From NCBI RefSeq assembly GCF_014203225.1, contig NZ_JACHIO010000018.1, positions 1-64,000 of the forward strand: a stretch of 64,000 nt of DNA, written 5' to 3'. The notes below the pieces were generated by a model. It was not told the DNA's origin and did not search any database. It worked only from the letters and a program-made list of their open reading frames with translations. This DNA is from Granulicella mallensis. GTDB taxonomy: Bacteria > Acidobacteriota > Terriglobia > Terriglobales > Acidobacteriaceae. Of the stretch, positions 17,296 to 25,789 are shown one piece after another (within the stretch, counting starts at the first letter, position 1; every line of letters starts with the position of its first letter). Made by a program: the position numbers and the translations under genes.

Positions 17296-18552
17296 TTACG
17301 AAGCCTGGTGGACCTGTCCGTTCAAGACCGTGTAGCGAACGCTGCCGGGGAAAGTATAGCCCTCGAAGGGCGACCAGGCGCACTTCGTCTTGACCGACTC
17401 GCGAGTGACGGCATACGGCGTCTTCATATCCAGAATCGTCAGCGAAGCCGCATAACCCGGCGCAATCAGGCCAAAGCCCTTCCCCAGGCTGGCGGGAAGA
17501 AACTCGCGCACGAACACTCCGGGGTTGAAGGCACACACGCGCGAGATATCGCAGGCAGTGAAACCATGCTCTGCCATAAGCCACGTCGCGAAGGCTCCGT
17601 AGGTGTCCAGAAGCGGAACGCCGCTCACTCCTTTGAGCTTCTCTTCTATCGTGTGCGGAGCATGGTCGGTCGCGATGTAATCCACCAGGCCGCTCTTCAG
17701 CGCTGCGATCAGGGCCACGCGATCGCTCGGGCTGCGCAGCGGAGGATTCATCTGCAGCCAGAGCCGGTTCTCGTCCGTGAGCATGCTGTCGTCGAAGAAC
17801 AGATGGTGCGGAGTCGCCTCGCAGGTCACACGGACGCCGCGAGCTTTGGCGGCGGCAATCTTCTTCAGGCCGTCTCCCGTCGAGTAGTGGCACAGCTTTC
17901 CAGCCAGTTCGTACTTCTCGATCAGATACAGCGCGAACTCTGTCGCAGTGATTTCGGCCGATGCCGGACGCTTCTGCTCATGCGTAGGAGCGTGCTTGTG
18001 CGCTTCCAGGATCTCAGGATCTTCGCAGTGAAAGCTGACGTTTCTTCCGCGGTAGTTCGCAATGGCGGCTTCAAGCTGCGCCTGCGAACGAAAGAACAAA
18101 TCGCCAACGGACGGCCCCATAAACGCCTTGTAAGGCACATGCCGATGCAGCGGCTGCGTCTGCGGGCCGATACCGGCGTAGAGAGTGACGTGGACAGCAG
18201 ACTTCTTCGTGAGAAGTTCTTTCGCAGCGTACTTCTCATCGTCGATGGGCGCGACCGGATTGTTCGGCATGTCCGCAACCTGGACGACTCCACCGTGAAT
18301 CGCAGCATTCGAGTTGGTTACGAAGTCTTCCTTATAGCATTGCGTTCCGCTGACGTCTTCGCGCGCATGGATGTGCAGGTCGCCAAAGCCGGGGAACAGA
18401 ATGCACCCCTCTGTTTCCAGGTCGCTTCGCCCCTCTTTGGGACCGACGTGCTCGATTAATCCCGTGGTGGTATTGATCTCAATCGCGCCTTCGAACTCGC
18501 GATCGTGATTAGCAATCCTGCCTTCAATGCGAAGCCTTTTATCGACGGACAT
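17296..18552 (-). CDS. pyrC: Dihydroorotase
   Basis: 418 residues from the ATG at 18552, cyclising carbamoyl-aspartate to dihydroorotate. The metal-binding amidohydrolase motif DLHIHARED has His60 and His62; further ligands appear in FHCEDPE, EATPHHLFF and the catalytic DHAPHT. The chosen start overlaps the 3' end of pyrF by 14 bases, suggesting coupled translation. The reading frame continues upstream (to 18618) inside pyrF, but those codons do not resemble the family. Confidence 0.94.
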   Translation of the reverse strand: MSVDKRLRIEGRIANHDREFEGAIEINTTTGLIEHVGPKEGRSDLETEGCILFPGFGDLHIHAREDVSGTQCYKEDFVTNSNAAIHGGVVQVADMPNNPVAPIDDEKYAAKELLTKKSAVHVTLYAGIGPQTQPLHRHVPYKAFMGPSVGDLFFRSQAQLEAAIANYRGRNVSFHCEDPEILEAHKHAPTHEQKRPASAEITATEFALYLIEKYELAGKLCHYSTGDGLKKIAAAKARGVRVTCEATPHHLFFDDSMLTDENRLWLQMNPPLRSPSDRVALIAALKSGLVDYIATDHAPHTIEEKLKGVSGVPLLDTYGAFATWLMAEHGFTACDISRVCAFNPGVFVREFLPASLGKGFGLIAPGYAASLTILDMKTPYAVTRESVKTKCAWSPFEGYTFPGSVRYTVLNGQVHQAS

Positions 18553-19360
18553 GGACGCCCTCCTTGGCCGCGTTGATGGCATCACGAACGCCCCGTGCAG
18601 AGGCTGCAGGATCGTCACTGAAGATGATGTCGCGCGAAGAGCTGATCATCAGTCCACGGCCTTCGGTATCGAGTCCCGCTGAAACGACCGCGGCAACATC
18701 TCCGCCCTGAGCTCCAACGCCCGGGACCAGGAAGGTCGTCTGCGGCGCTACTGCGCGTATCCTGCGCATCTCGTCCGGGTAGGTCGCGCCCACGACAAGC
18801 ATGCAGTTCCCGTTCTTATCCCACTCCTGGCTCACGCGTTCGGCAACGATCTGCCAGAGCGGCTTGCCATTCGTCTCCAGGTCCTGGAACTCCCCCGCGC
18901 CGGCGTTCGAGGTGCGGCAGAGGATGATGCACGCCTTATCGCTCCGCTCCAGAAAGGGTGCGAGCGCTTCTTTGCCCAGGTAGGGATGCAGCGTAATGGA
19001 GTCGAACCCGAACTTATCAAAGATCGACTCGACATACCCTCTATTCGTGTTGCCGATGTCCGCGCGCTTGGCGTCGCAGATGGTTACGATCTCTGGATAT
19101 TCATCACGAAGATATTGCATCGTAAACGCCAGCGCGGTAAGCCCCTGTTCCCCGCATGCCTCGTAGAACGCCATGTTGGGTTTGTACGCGGCCGCGTACT
19201 CGTGCGTCTGTTCGATGATCCATTTGTTGAACTCATATTGGGGATAGTCAGAGGACTTGAATTGCTCTGGAATGCGGCTGAACTCGGAGTCGAGACCGAC
19301 ACAGAGCAGCGAACGGATCGCATCGGCTCTCCGGTTATATTTTTGCAGGATCGTATTCAT
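18539..19360 (-). CDS. pyrF: Orotidine 5'-phosphate decarboxylase (long type)
   Basis: 273 residues, longer than the E. coli type and matching the subfamily found in Mycobacterium and many soil bacteria. The catalytic motif DAKRADIGNT at residues 96-105 contains the Asp-Lys-Asp network (Asp96, Lys98, Asp101). It catalyses OMP to UMP, the last step. It lies 24 bases after pyrE and overlaps pyrC. Confidence 0.95.
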   Translation of the reverse strand: MNTILQKYNRRADAIRSLLCVGLDSEFSRIPEQFKSSDYPQYEFNKWIIEQTHEYAAAYKPNMAFYEACGEQGLTALAFTMQYLRDEYPEIVTICDAKRADIGNTNRGYVESIFDKFGFDSITLHPYLGKEALAPFLERSDKACIILCRTSNAGAGEFQDLETNGKPLWQIVAERVSQEWDKNGNCMLVVGATYPDEMRRIRAVAPQTTFLVPGVGAQGGDVAAVVSAGLDTEGRGLMISSSRDIIFSDDPAASARGVRDAINAAKEGVHVRR

Positions 19361-19384
19361 CTTCCTCGATTGAAAAACACGTCT

Positions 19385-20026
19385 CTATTCAAGTCCGTGG
19401 CGCTTTGCCCAGCCATGCGGTTCGCGAAGCCAGTCTCTCACGATCGCCGCGCCCGCTTCATCGAGGGTCGCGCGCTCGATGGCAATCTGCAGCACAGCTT
19501 CAAAGGTCGTCAGCGCATGCAGCCGGACACCGGCCTGCGCGAAGTTCTCAATGGCTTCCGGAAAGTTATAGCTGATGATCGCCAGGCAGTCGCTCACGAT
19601 CGCGCCTTCCGCACGCAGAGCTTCAACGGCGGAGAGGCTGCTGCTTCCCGTGGTGACCAGGTCTTCAATCAGCACCACCTGCTTGCCGGAGACATCGCCG
19701 CCTTCCACACGCTTCTTCGCACCGTGACCCTTGGCTTCCTTGCGGATAAAGATGGAAGGCTTCTTCGCCGAAAATCCAAACGCAGCGCTGTGAGGGATTC
19801 CCGCAGCCTCGATTCCACCGACGACATCCAGCGGAATCTGCTTCTCTTCTACAAGCTGTTCAAAGCCATGAATCACCTTCGCCCACTGTTCCGGATGAAA
19901 GGGGAATTTGCGGTTATCGCAGTACACCGGCGATTTAATTCCCGACTTGAAGGTGATCGGATCGCGCGGCTTGAAGCCAACGCCCTGGATGGCGATCAAC
20001 GCCTCTGCGATCTCGTAACTACTCAT
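19385..20026 (-). CDS. pyrE: Orotate phosphoribosyltransferase
   Basis: 213 residues. The PRPP-binding motif VVLIEDLVTTGSSS is at residues 117-130, and the flexible loop with RKEAKGHG precedes it. It converts orotate plus PRPP to OMP. The ATG lies within the 3' end of pyrD (8-base overlap), so the two are probably translationally coupled. Confidence 0.96.
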   Translation of the reverse strand: MSSYEIAEALIAIQGVGFKPRDPITFKSGIKSPVYCDNRKFPFHPEQWAKVIHGFEQLVEEKQIPLDVVGGIEAAGIPHSAAFGFSAKKPSIFIRKEAKGHGAKKRVEGGDVSGKQVVLIEDLVTTGSSSLSAVEALRAEGAIVSDCLAIISYNFPEAIENFAQAGVRLHALTTFEAVLQIAIERATLDEAGAAIVRDWLREPHGWAKRHGLE

Positions 20027-21086
20027 GGACAGCTCTCTTGATCTCCTGCGCCAGCAGCGGATTCCACATCGCAGCCGTGGCGGACATCACAACGTCCGCA
20101 CCAGCCTTGCGGTACTCGTCATAATCGGCAGCACTGCCTGCGCCACCGACGCCGACGATCTCGTACTTCAGCCCAAGCTTCTCGCGCAACCCGGCAAGCC
20201 GCCCTGCCATATCGACACCAGCCCACTTGATGGAGTGCCCGCAGACTCCGCTACGCAGACGGCCCTCACCAGGCAGTGCCTGGTTGCCGTCCTTATCGAC
20301 GATCTCCGTGGTGATGGTGTTGATAGCGGCGATGCCGTCGACGATGGGGCCAAGCTCCTTGATGAGCGTCTCCAACCGCGCGTTATCGGCAAAGTAGGCA
20401 AGCTTGACGACGAGTGGCACGCTGCCAAGCTCGTTCTTGATCGTCTCAACGACCTCGCGGCTGCGCTGAACATCGAAGCACAGAAGCTCGGCGGTGCCCT
20501 CGTTCGGGCAGCTCAGGTTGACCTCGACGATCTTTACCCCGGTCTCCTTCAGCAGCCTGGCCCCCAGGGCAAAGTCGGCGAGATAGGAAGCAACACTGCC
20601 GTTCTCGGATTTCGTCCCCTGGTAGCTCGCCACAACAACCTGTCCCTTGCGGGCATGCGCCACAGCAGACGCCAGGTCCGGCTGCCAGAAATCGGGGTCG
20701 AACGAAGGGACGCCAAACGAGTTCGTAATGGAGAGGGGCTCGGTGTAATCGGGACGCGTCACCAGGCGAGATTTGTCGGGCGTTAGATCGCCTTCAACCT
20801 CTACAGGGAGGACATTCGGCCAGGAGTGGCTGGGAAATTTGTGCGTGCGGACGGTCTTGTAGACCGGAATATCGAAGCCCTTGTCCAGGGAGGCCTTGAC
20901 GAAGGCACCGTTCACCAGGGGACCGGCAGGAATTCCAAAGGGAGTAAAGACCGCATTCCCTAAGAACTGATACTTCGGTTCGCCAGCTTGTTCGTAGGAG
21001 GAGGAGTCGGCAAAGAGACCGAAAGGGCCATGCTCAAAATTGCCCTGGTATGATCTTGCCGGGTCATAGAAGGGCTCGGAGAACAT
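20019..21086 (-). CDS. pyrD: Dihydroorotate dehydrogenase, Cys-type active site
   Basis: 355 residues, TIM-barrel flavoprotein that oxidises dihydroorotate to orotate. The active-site segment is NLSCPNEG with Cys193. In known families Cys here marks class 1 (cytosolic) enzymes, while class 2 membrane enzymes have Ser. The flavin phosphate-binding glycines are GVGGAGSAADY. There is no pyrK electron-transfer gene next to it, so the electron acceptor is open. It is the first gene of the pyr operon. Confidence 0.9.
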   Translation of the reverse strand: MFSEPFYDPARSYQGNFEHGPFGLFADSSSYEQAGEPKYQFLGNAVFTPFGIPAGPLVNGAFVKASLDKGFDIPVYKTVRTHKFPSHSWPNVLPVEVEGDLTPDKSRLVTRPDYTEPLSITNSFGVPSFDPDFWQPDLASAVAHARKGQVVVASYQGTKSENGSVASYLADFALGARLLKETGVKIVEVNLSCPNEGTAELLCFDVQRSREVVETIKNELGSVPLVVKLAYFADNARLETLIKELGPIVDGIAAINTITTEIVDKDGNQALPGEGRLRSGVCGHSIKWAGVDMAGRLAGLREKLGLKYEIVGVGGAGSAADYDEYRKAGADVVMSATAAMWNPLLAQEIKRAVHE

Positions 21087-21146
21087 GTCGTCAGGGGGCT
21101 CCTATCTCATCGAGAATATCACGCTGAGACCGGAGGGTAGAAGGGT

Positions 21147-21172
21147 GCCCTGTGGCTAATCAGACACAGGGC
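21147..21172 (-). terminator. Hairpin between phoU and pyrD
   Basis: gccctgtg/cacagggc, 8-bp stem with a ten-base loop, directly after the phoU stop. No T-run is present; it may separate the pst and pyr transcripts only partly. Confidence 0.45.
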
Positions 21173-21178
21173 CAGATA

Positions 21179-21844
21179 TTACTCTTCTGCGATAGCACCG
21201 TGACGCACATCCGCACCGCGTACCCAGAAGATCACGTCTTCCGCGATATTCGTCGCGTGGTCGCCCACCCGCTCCAGGTTCCGCGAGATGATCAGCGCGT
21301 TCAGAGCCTGCGGCGTCATCTCGGGCCGCTCGCCAATCAGCGAACTCAACGACCGGAACGCCGCGGAATTCATCTCGTCGACCTGATCGTCGAGCGCGAG
21401 CACCGCCTGCGCCATATCGGCATCGCCCTCAATGAAGGCCTGCAGCGCCTTGCGCACCATCGCCGAGGACAGCGAAGCGAGCTTGGGAATATCGACCGGC
21501 ACATCGACGTTGGCGAACATTCCCAGGTCCTGCACACGCTGAGCGATGTTCACCGCCTGGTCGCCTACGCGTTCCAGGTCGGCGTTGATGCGGATGACCG
21601 CGATGATGAAGCGCAAGTCGACAGCCATCGGCTGTTCCATGGCCAGCAGATCCAGCGCGGCCTGATCGATCTCGCGTTCCATGCGGTTGATCGCCGGCTC
21701 GGAGCGCAGCACCATCTCGCACAGACCGAGATCGCGAGTCGAATACGACTCGGTGGCGCGTTGAATGGCTTGCTCGACTAGACCGGCCATGACCAGCAGC
21801 CGTTCTTTCAACTCGTCCAGGTTCTGCTGGAATTTGATTCGCAT
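21179..21844 (-). CDS. phoU: Phosphate signalling complex protein PhoU
   Basis: 221 residues with the two three-helix PhoU repeats; each has the conserved acidic metal-binding pattern (NRMEREIDQ, RVGDQAVNIAQR and RVGDHATNIAED). PhoU links the Pst transporter state to the PhoR kinase and restrains Pho signalling when phosphate is plentiful. The ATG overlaps the pstB stop by one base (TGATG). It is the last gene of the pst cluster. Confidence 0.96.
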   Translation of the reverse strand: MRIKFQQNLDELKERLLVMAGLVEQAIQRATESYSTRDLGLCEMVLRSEPAINRMEREIDQAALDLLAMEQPMAVDLRFIIAVIRINADLERVGDQAVNIAQRVQDLGMFANVDVPVDIPKLASLSSAMVRKALQAFIEGDADMAQAVLALDDQVDEMNSAAFRSLSSLIGERPEMTPQALNALIISRNLERVGDHATNIAEDVIFWVRGADVRHGAIAEE

Positions 21845-22602
21845 CAACCGAATCTCCCCGTAATGTAGTCTTCCGTGCGCTTGTCAGAAGGATTAGTAAA
21901 TATCTTATGCGTCTTATCGAACTCTACTAAAGTACCCGTGAGGAAAAAGCCGGTATGCTCCGCCACGCGAGCGGCCTGCTGCATATTGTGCGTCACGATT
22001 ACGATCGTGTACTGGCTCTTCAGTTGAAAGATCAGGTCTTCGATCTTAGCGGTAGACACCGGGTCGAGCGCGCTGGCAGGCTCGTCCATCAACAGGACTT
22101 CAGGATCGACAGCCAAAGCGCGCGCGATACACAGCCTCTGCTGTTGACCGCCGGAGATGCTGGCGCCGGACTTCTTCTTCAGGTCGTCCTTGACCTCGTC
22201 CCACAGCGCCGCCGACTTCAAGCTGCGCTCGACGACCTCGTCGAGCACGCGCTTGTTGCGGAATCCGTTCAGCTTCAGGCCACTCGCAACGTTGTCGTAG
22301 ATGGACATCGTAGGAAAGGGGTTCGGCCGCTGGAAGACCATGCCGATGCGGCGGCGAATCTCAACCGGCGCGGCATCCTTGTAGATATCGATGTCGCCAA
22401 TGCGTACCGTACCCTCCGCGCGGGCGATCGGGTTCGTCTCGTGCATACGATTCAGGCAGCGGACAAAGGTCGATTTGCCGCAACCCGACGGCCCAATGAG
22501 AGCAGTCGCATGATTCGCGGGAATATGCAGATTGATGTCCTTGAGCGTGTGTGTCTGTCCATACCACGCATTCAAGTTTTCGACGCGAATGTCGGCTCCC
22601 AC
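21844..22602 (-). CDS. pstB: Phosphate ABC transporter ATP-binding protein PstB
   Basis: 252 residues. Walker [10 protein letters not shown] at 37-45, ABC signature SGGQQQR at 150-156, Walker B LLMDEP at 170-175, and the H-loop in VTHNMQQA. It powers high-affinity phosphate import through PstA and PstC. The GTG start directly abuts the pstA stop codon. Confidence 0.97.
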   Translation of the reverse strand: MGADIRVENLNAWYGQTHTLKDINLHIPANHATALIGPSGCGKSTFVRCLNRMHETNPIARAEGTVRIGDIDIYKDAAPVEIRRRIGMVFQRPNPFPTMSIYDNVASGLKLNGFRNKRVLDEVVERSLKSAALWDEVKDDLKKKSGASISGGQQQRLCIARALAVDPEVLLMDEPASALDPVSTAKIEDLIFQLKSQYTIVIVTHNMQQAARVAEHTGFFLTGTLVEFDKTHKIFTNPSDKRTEDYITGRFG

Positions 22603-23490
22603 CTAATGCCCTCCTTTGAGCACGCCACGATTGGCAAAGATTCGCACCAGCGTCACCGAGACCATGATCATCGCAATCAGCACCAGAGCTCCGCCCCAGG
22701 CCAGACGATGCCACTCATCGTAAGGCGAGATCGCATACTTATAGATCTCCAGCGGCAAGGCTGCGATAGGCTCCTTGAGACTGAAGCTCCAGAACTCATT
22801 ACCGAAAGCCGTAAAGATCAGCGGCGCGGTCTCACCCGCAACGCGCGCGAACGCGAGCATACAGCCGGTGATAATACCCGGCGAAGCGGTTCTCAAACTT
22901 ACCGATAAAACGGTCCGCCACTTCGGAATTCCCAGGCCGAGCGCCGCCTCGCGGATAGCGTGGGGCACGGTGGCCAGCATCTCTTCGGTGGTGCGCGTGA
23001 TGGTCGGCACCATCATGATGGCCAGTGCCACTCCACCGGCAAACGCCGAATAGTGCTGCTGCTTCGCCACGATCAGCGCGAAGGCAGCCATTCCCATCAC
23101 GATCGACGGCACGCCGTTCAACACATCGGCGGTAAAACGGATGATGTTTCCCAGCAGCCGTCCCTGTCCATACTCGGCCAGATAAACGCCGGCACCGATA
23201 CCTACCGGGATTCCCAGGAGACTCGCCAGCCCCAGCACCACACCCGAGCCGACGATGGCGTTCGACATGCCGCCGCCCTGCTCTCCAACCGGTGCCGGGA
23301 TATGCGTAAAGAAAGCAAAGTTCAGCGAACTGGCACCCTTGTAGATCAGATAGCCGAGAATCGCCACCAGCGGAACCAGCACCACTATGGTGCTCAGGAT
23401 TGCCAACCCAGTCACGAAGTGATCGGTCACTGTCCGTCGGGCTTTATTCAGGCGCTCAAAGTTCGCGGAGCGGATTGGAAGAGACCCCAT
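22603..23490 (-). CDS. pstA: Phosphate ABC transporter permease PstA
   Basis: 295 residues, six predicted membrane helices. The cytoplasmic EAA-type loop is REAALGLGIPKWRTVLSVSL, which docks PstB. The segment before it, VPTITRTTEEMLATVP, is typical of PstA. The ATG overlaps the pstC stop (TAATG). Confidence 0.96.
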   Translation of the reverse strand: MGSLPIRSANFERLNKARRTVTDHFVTGLAILSTIVVLVPLVAILGYLIYKGASSLNFAFFTHIPAPVGEQGGGMSNAIVGSGVVLGLASLLGIPVGIGAGVYLAEYGQGRLLGNIIRFTADVLNGVPSIVMGMAAFALIVAKQQHYSAFAGGVALAIMMVPTITRTTEEMLATVPHAIREAALGLGIPKWRTVLSVSLRTASPGIITGCMLAFARVAGETAPLIFTAFGNEFWSFSLKEPIAALPLEIYKYAISPYDEWHRLAWGGALVLIAMIMVSVTLVRIFANRGVLKGGH

Positions 23491-24536
23491 TAGACAGCCC
23501 TCGCCGAGTTTCCGCGCGTCACAGCCCAGACCAGCAGCCGCGCAATCGCATTGACCACAATGGTCACGATGAACAGCGCCAGGCCGATCTCGATCAGGGC
23601 GCTGACGTAGAGGTCTCCGGTAGCCTCCGAGAACTCATTGGCGATCACGCTCGCCAGTGTCGTCGCCGGAGCGAAGAGACTCTTGCTGATATCGGGGTGA
23701 TTGCCGATGACCATCGTCACCGCCATCGTCTCGCCGAGTGCACGGCCCAGGCCGAGGATCACCGATCCCACGATACCGATGCGCGCATTGCGCAGCACGC
23801 TCATGCGGATCATCTCCCAGCGAGTCGCTCCCAGAGCCAGGGCGGCTTCCCGCTGATGAATCGGCACGGCCTTCATGACGTCACGGCTAATGGAGGAGAT
23901 GACGGGAAAGATCATGATGGCCAGGATGACGGCGGCCGTCAGCATACCGACACCAAAGTTCGGGCCGCCGAAGAAGCCCGTCCAGCCAAGATATTTCTGC
24001 AATAGCGGGCCGACGTTGTCGCGCATGATCGGCACCAGGACAAAGATCGCCCAAAGGCCATAGATAACGCTGGGAATCGCGGCGAGCATCTCGGTCAGGA
24101 AGGCGATAGGCCCGCGCAGCCACTGAGGGCAGATCTCCAGCAGGAAGATGGACACGCACAGAGCCAGAGGAACCGCCAGGCAGACCGCGAGCAGCGAGGA
24201 GACCACCGTTCCCCAGATGAAGGGCAAGGCGCCGAAGTCGCCCACGTTCGGGTCCCAGGCGCTGCTGGTAAAGAATTTCCACCCGAAGGTGTGCATGGAC
24301 AGCTTCGAGTTCAAAACCAGAACGGAGAGAATGAGCAGCACGATGAAGAAGATGCTCATCGCGCAGACGACCATCATGCCCTGAAAGGCGCCGTCAGCGA
24401 ACTTGCCTGAGCTCTTGGACTGCAGGAAGCTGCGGATAATGGAGGGTGGTTTAATCACTTCGACAACGGGCCCCGTAGCTTCAGAGCGCTCCGGAAGAAT
24501 GGTTTGAGGAAGCTGGATGGAACCTGGCTCATTCAT
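23490..24536 (-). CDS. pstC: Phosphate ABC transporter permease PstC
   Basis: About 348 residues from the ATG at 24536 (a GTG at 24566 is an alternative). Six or more membrane helices follow a polar N-terminal stretch of about 45 residues. The EAA loop QREAALALGATRWEMIR is clear. PstC pairs with PstA to form the phosphate channel. It lies 148 bases downstream of pstS. Confidence 0.95.
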   Translation of the reverse strand: MNEPGSIQLPQTILPERSEATGPVVEVIKPPSIIRSFLQSKSSGKFADGAFQGMMVVCAMSIFFIVLLILSVLVLNSKLSMHTFGWKFFTSSAWDPNVGDFGALPFIWGTVVSSLLAVCLAVPLALCVSIFLLEICPQWLRGPIAFLTEMLAAIPSVIYGLWAIFVLVPIMRDNVGPLLQKYLGWTGFFGGPNFGVGMLTAAVILAIMIFPVISSISRDVMKAVPIHQREAALALGATRWEMIRMSVLRNARIGIVGSVILGLGRALGETMAVTMVIGNHPDISKSLFAPATTLASVIANEFSEATGDLYVSALIEIGLALFIVTIVVNAIARLLVWAVTRGNSARAV

Positions 24537-24684
24537 TGGCACTCGCTCTGCGTTCTCCCAAGCCACTTTATTAAAGCCTTATGAATAGACGGTGAATATG
24601 AGCCGGGTTCATAGTAGCAGCGCAGCCGGGAAAGTGAAGCAGAAGGAGCTTGAGATCCAATACAAGCCCCTTCCTTTCAAACAG

Positions 24685-25692
24685 TTACTGGATCTGGTTG
24701 ATAGTTTGGCGTACGCGGTCCGCAACCGGCTTCGGCAACGGAGCGTAGGTCATCTGAGAAGCCTCGTCTTCGCCGTGGTCGAGCATCCACTGCAGGAAGT
24801 CATGCAGGACCTTCCCCTTGGCTGGATCGTCGGACTTGACCGGAATCAGCAGCCAGGTGAACGACGAGATGGGGTAGGACTCCGCACCAGCCGCATTGGT
24901 GATCGATACGCGGTAGTCGGCAGGCATGTTCTTGGAAGCAGCGGCGGCAGCAGCCGTTACGCCGCCCGTCGAAGCCTTGATCCACTTGCCGGCTGCATTG
25001 CGAACCAGGCCGTAAGACATGTTATTGCCCGCCGCATAGATCAGCTCGACATAACCGAAGGAGAAGGGGCTGTTGCGAACCATGCCCGCGATGCCTTCGT
25101 TGCCCTTCTGACCGATACCCACAGGCCAGCGCACAGAGGTGTTCTTACCAACCTTCGAGGCGAAGTCGGGGCTCACCTTAGAGAGGAAGTCGGTGAAGAT
25201 GTAGGTCGTACCCGACCCGTCCGAACGATAGACCGGGAGGATCTGGTGGTCGGGAAGGTTCACACCGGGATTGTCCTTGACGATGCGAGCATCATGCCAG
25301 TTGGTGATCTTGCCCAGGTAGATGTCGGCAATCACGTCGCCCGAGAACTTCAGGTCGCCGCCGACTCCCGGGATGTTGTACACCGGAACGACTGCTCCGA
25401 GCACCGTGGGAATGTGAACCAGCTTGATCTTCGACTCGGAGATCTGCTGATCGGTCATGGGACCGTCCGAAGCGCCGAAGTCAACGATCTTGGTCGACAC
25501 CTGGCGAATGCCGGCGCCCGAACCTACTGACTGATAGTTGATCTTCACGCCCTGATGCGCATTGCTGTACTCGCTGAACCAGCGCGAGTAGATGGGGTTG
25601 GGGAAGGTGGCGCCTGCGCCGGTAAGGTTCTGTGCTCCAGCGGTTGCCGCCATAGCGGTCAGCATGACTACGGAAAGAAGTTTAGCTTTCAC
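24685..25692 (-). CDS. pstS: Phosphate-binding periplasmic protein PstS
   Basis: 335 residues. I start at the GTG at 25692, which has AGGAG seven bases upstream and yields a standard signal peptide VKAKLLSVVMLTAMAATAGA before QNLTGAGATFPNPIYSRW. Phosphate-contacting loops GAGATFP, GSGAGIRQ and RSDGSGTTYIF are present. The frame stays open up to 25950 over the end of the porin gene, but that extension has no RBS or family match. Confidence 0.96.
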   Translation of the reverse strand: MKAKLLSVVMLTAMAATAGAQNLTGAGATFPNPIYSRWFSEYSNAHQGVKINYQSVGSGAGIRQVSTKIVDFGASDGPMTDQQISESKIKLVHIPTVLGAVVPVYNIPGVGGDLKFSGDVIADIYLGKITNWHDARIVKDNPGVNLPDHQILPVYRSDGSGTTYIFTDFLSKVSPDFASKVGKNTSVRWPVGIGQKGNEGIAGMVRNSPFSFGYVELIYAAGNNMSYGLVRNAAGKWIKASTGGVTAAAAAASKNMPADYRVSITNAAGAESYPISSFTWLLIPVKSDDPAKGKVLHDFLQWMLDHGEDEASQMTYAPLPKPVADRVRQTINQIQ

Positions 25693-25724
25693 AAATATCT
25701 CCTGGAAGTTCTCGCTGCGGGTAA

Positions 25725-25747
25725 GGCCCTCCCACATGGGGAGGGCC
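25725..25747 (-). terminator. Hairpin between porin and pstS
   Basis: ggccctccc (25725-25733), loop acatg, gggagggcc (25739-25747), a perfect 9-bp GC-rich stem. It lacks a following T-run, so it may attenuate or process the mRNA rather than end it. This would allow unequal porin and pst expression. Confidence 0.5.
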
Positions 25748-25789
25748 GACCCTGCATCCAATGCAATCCATCCTACGATGGGTTTGTTA

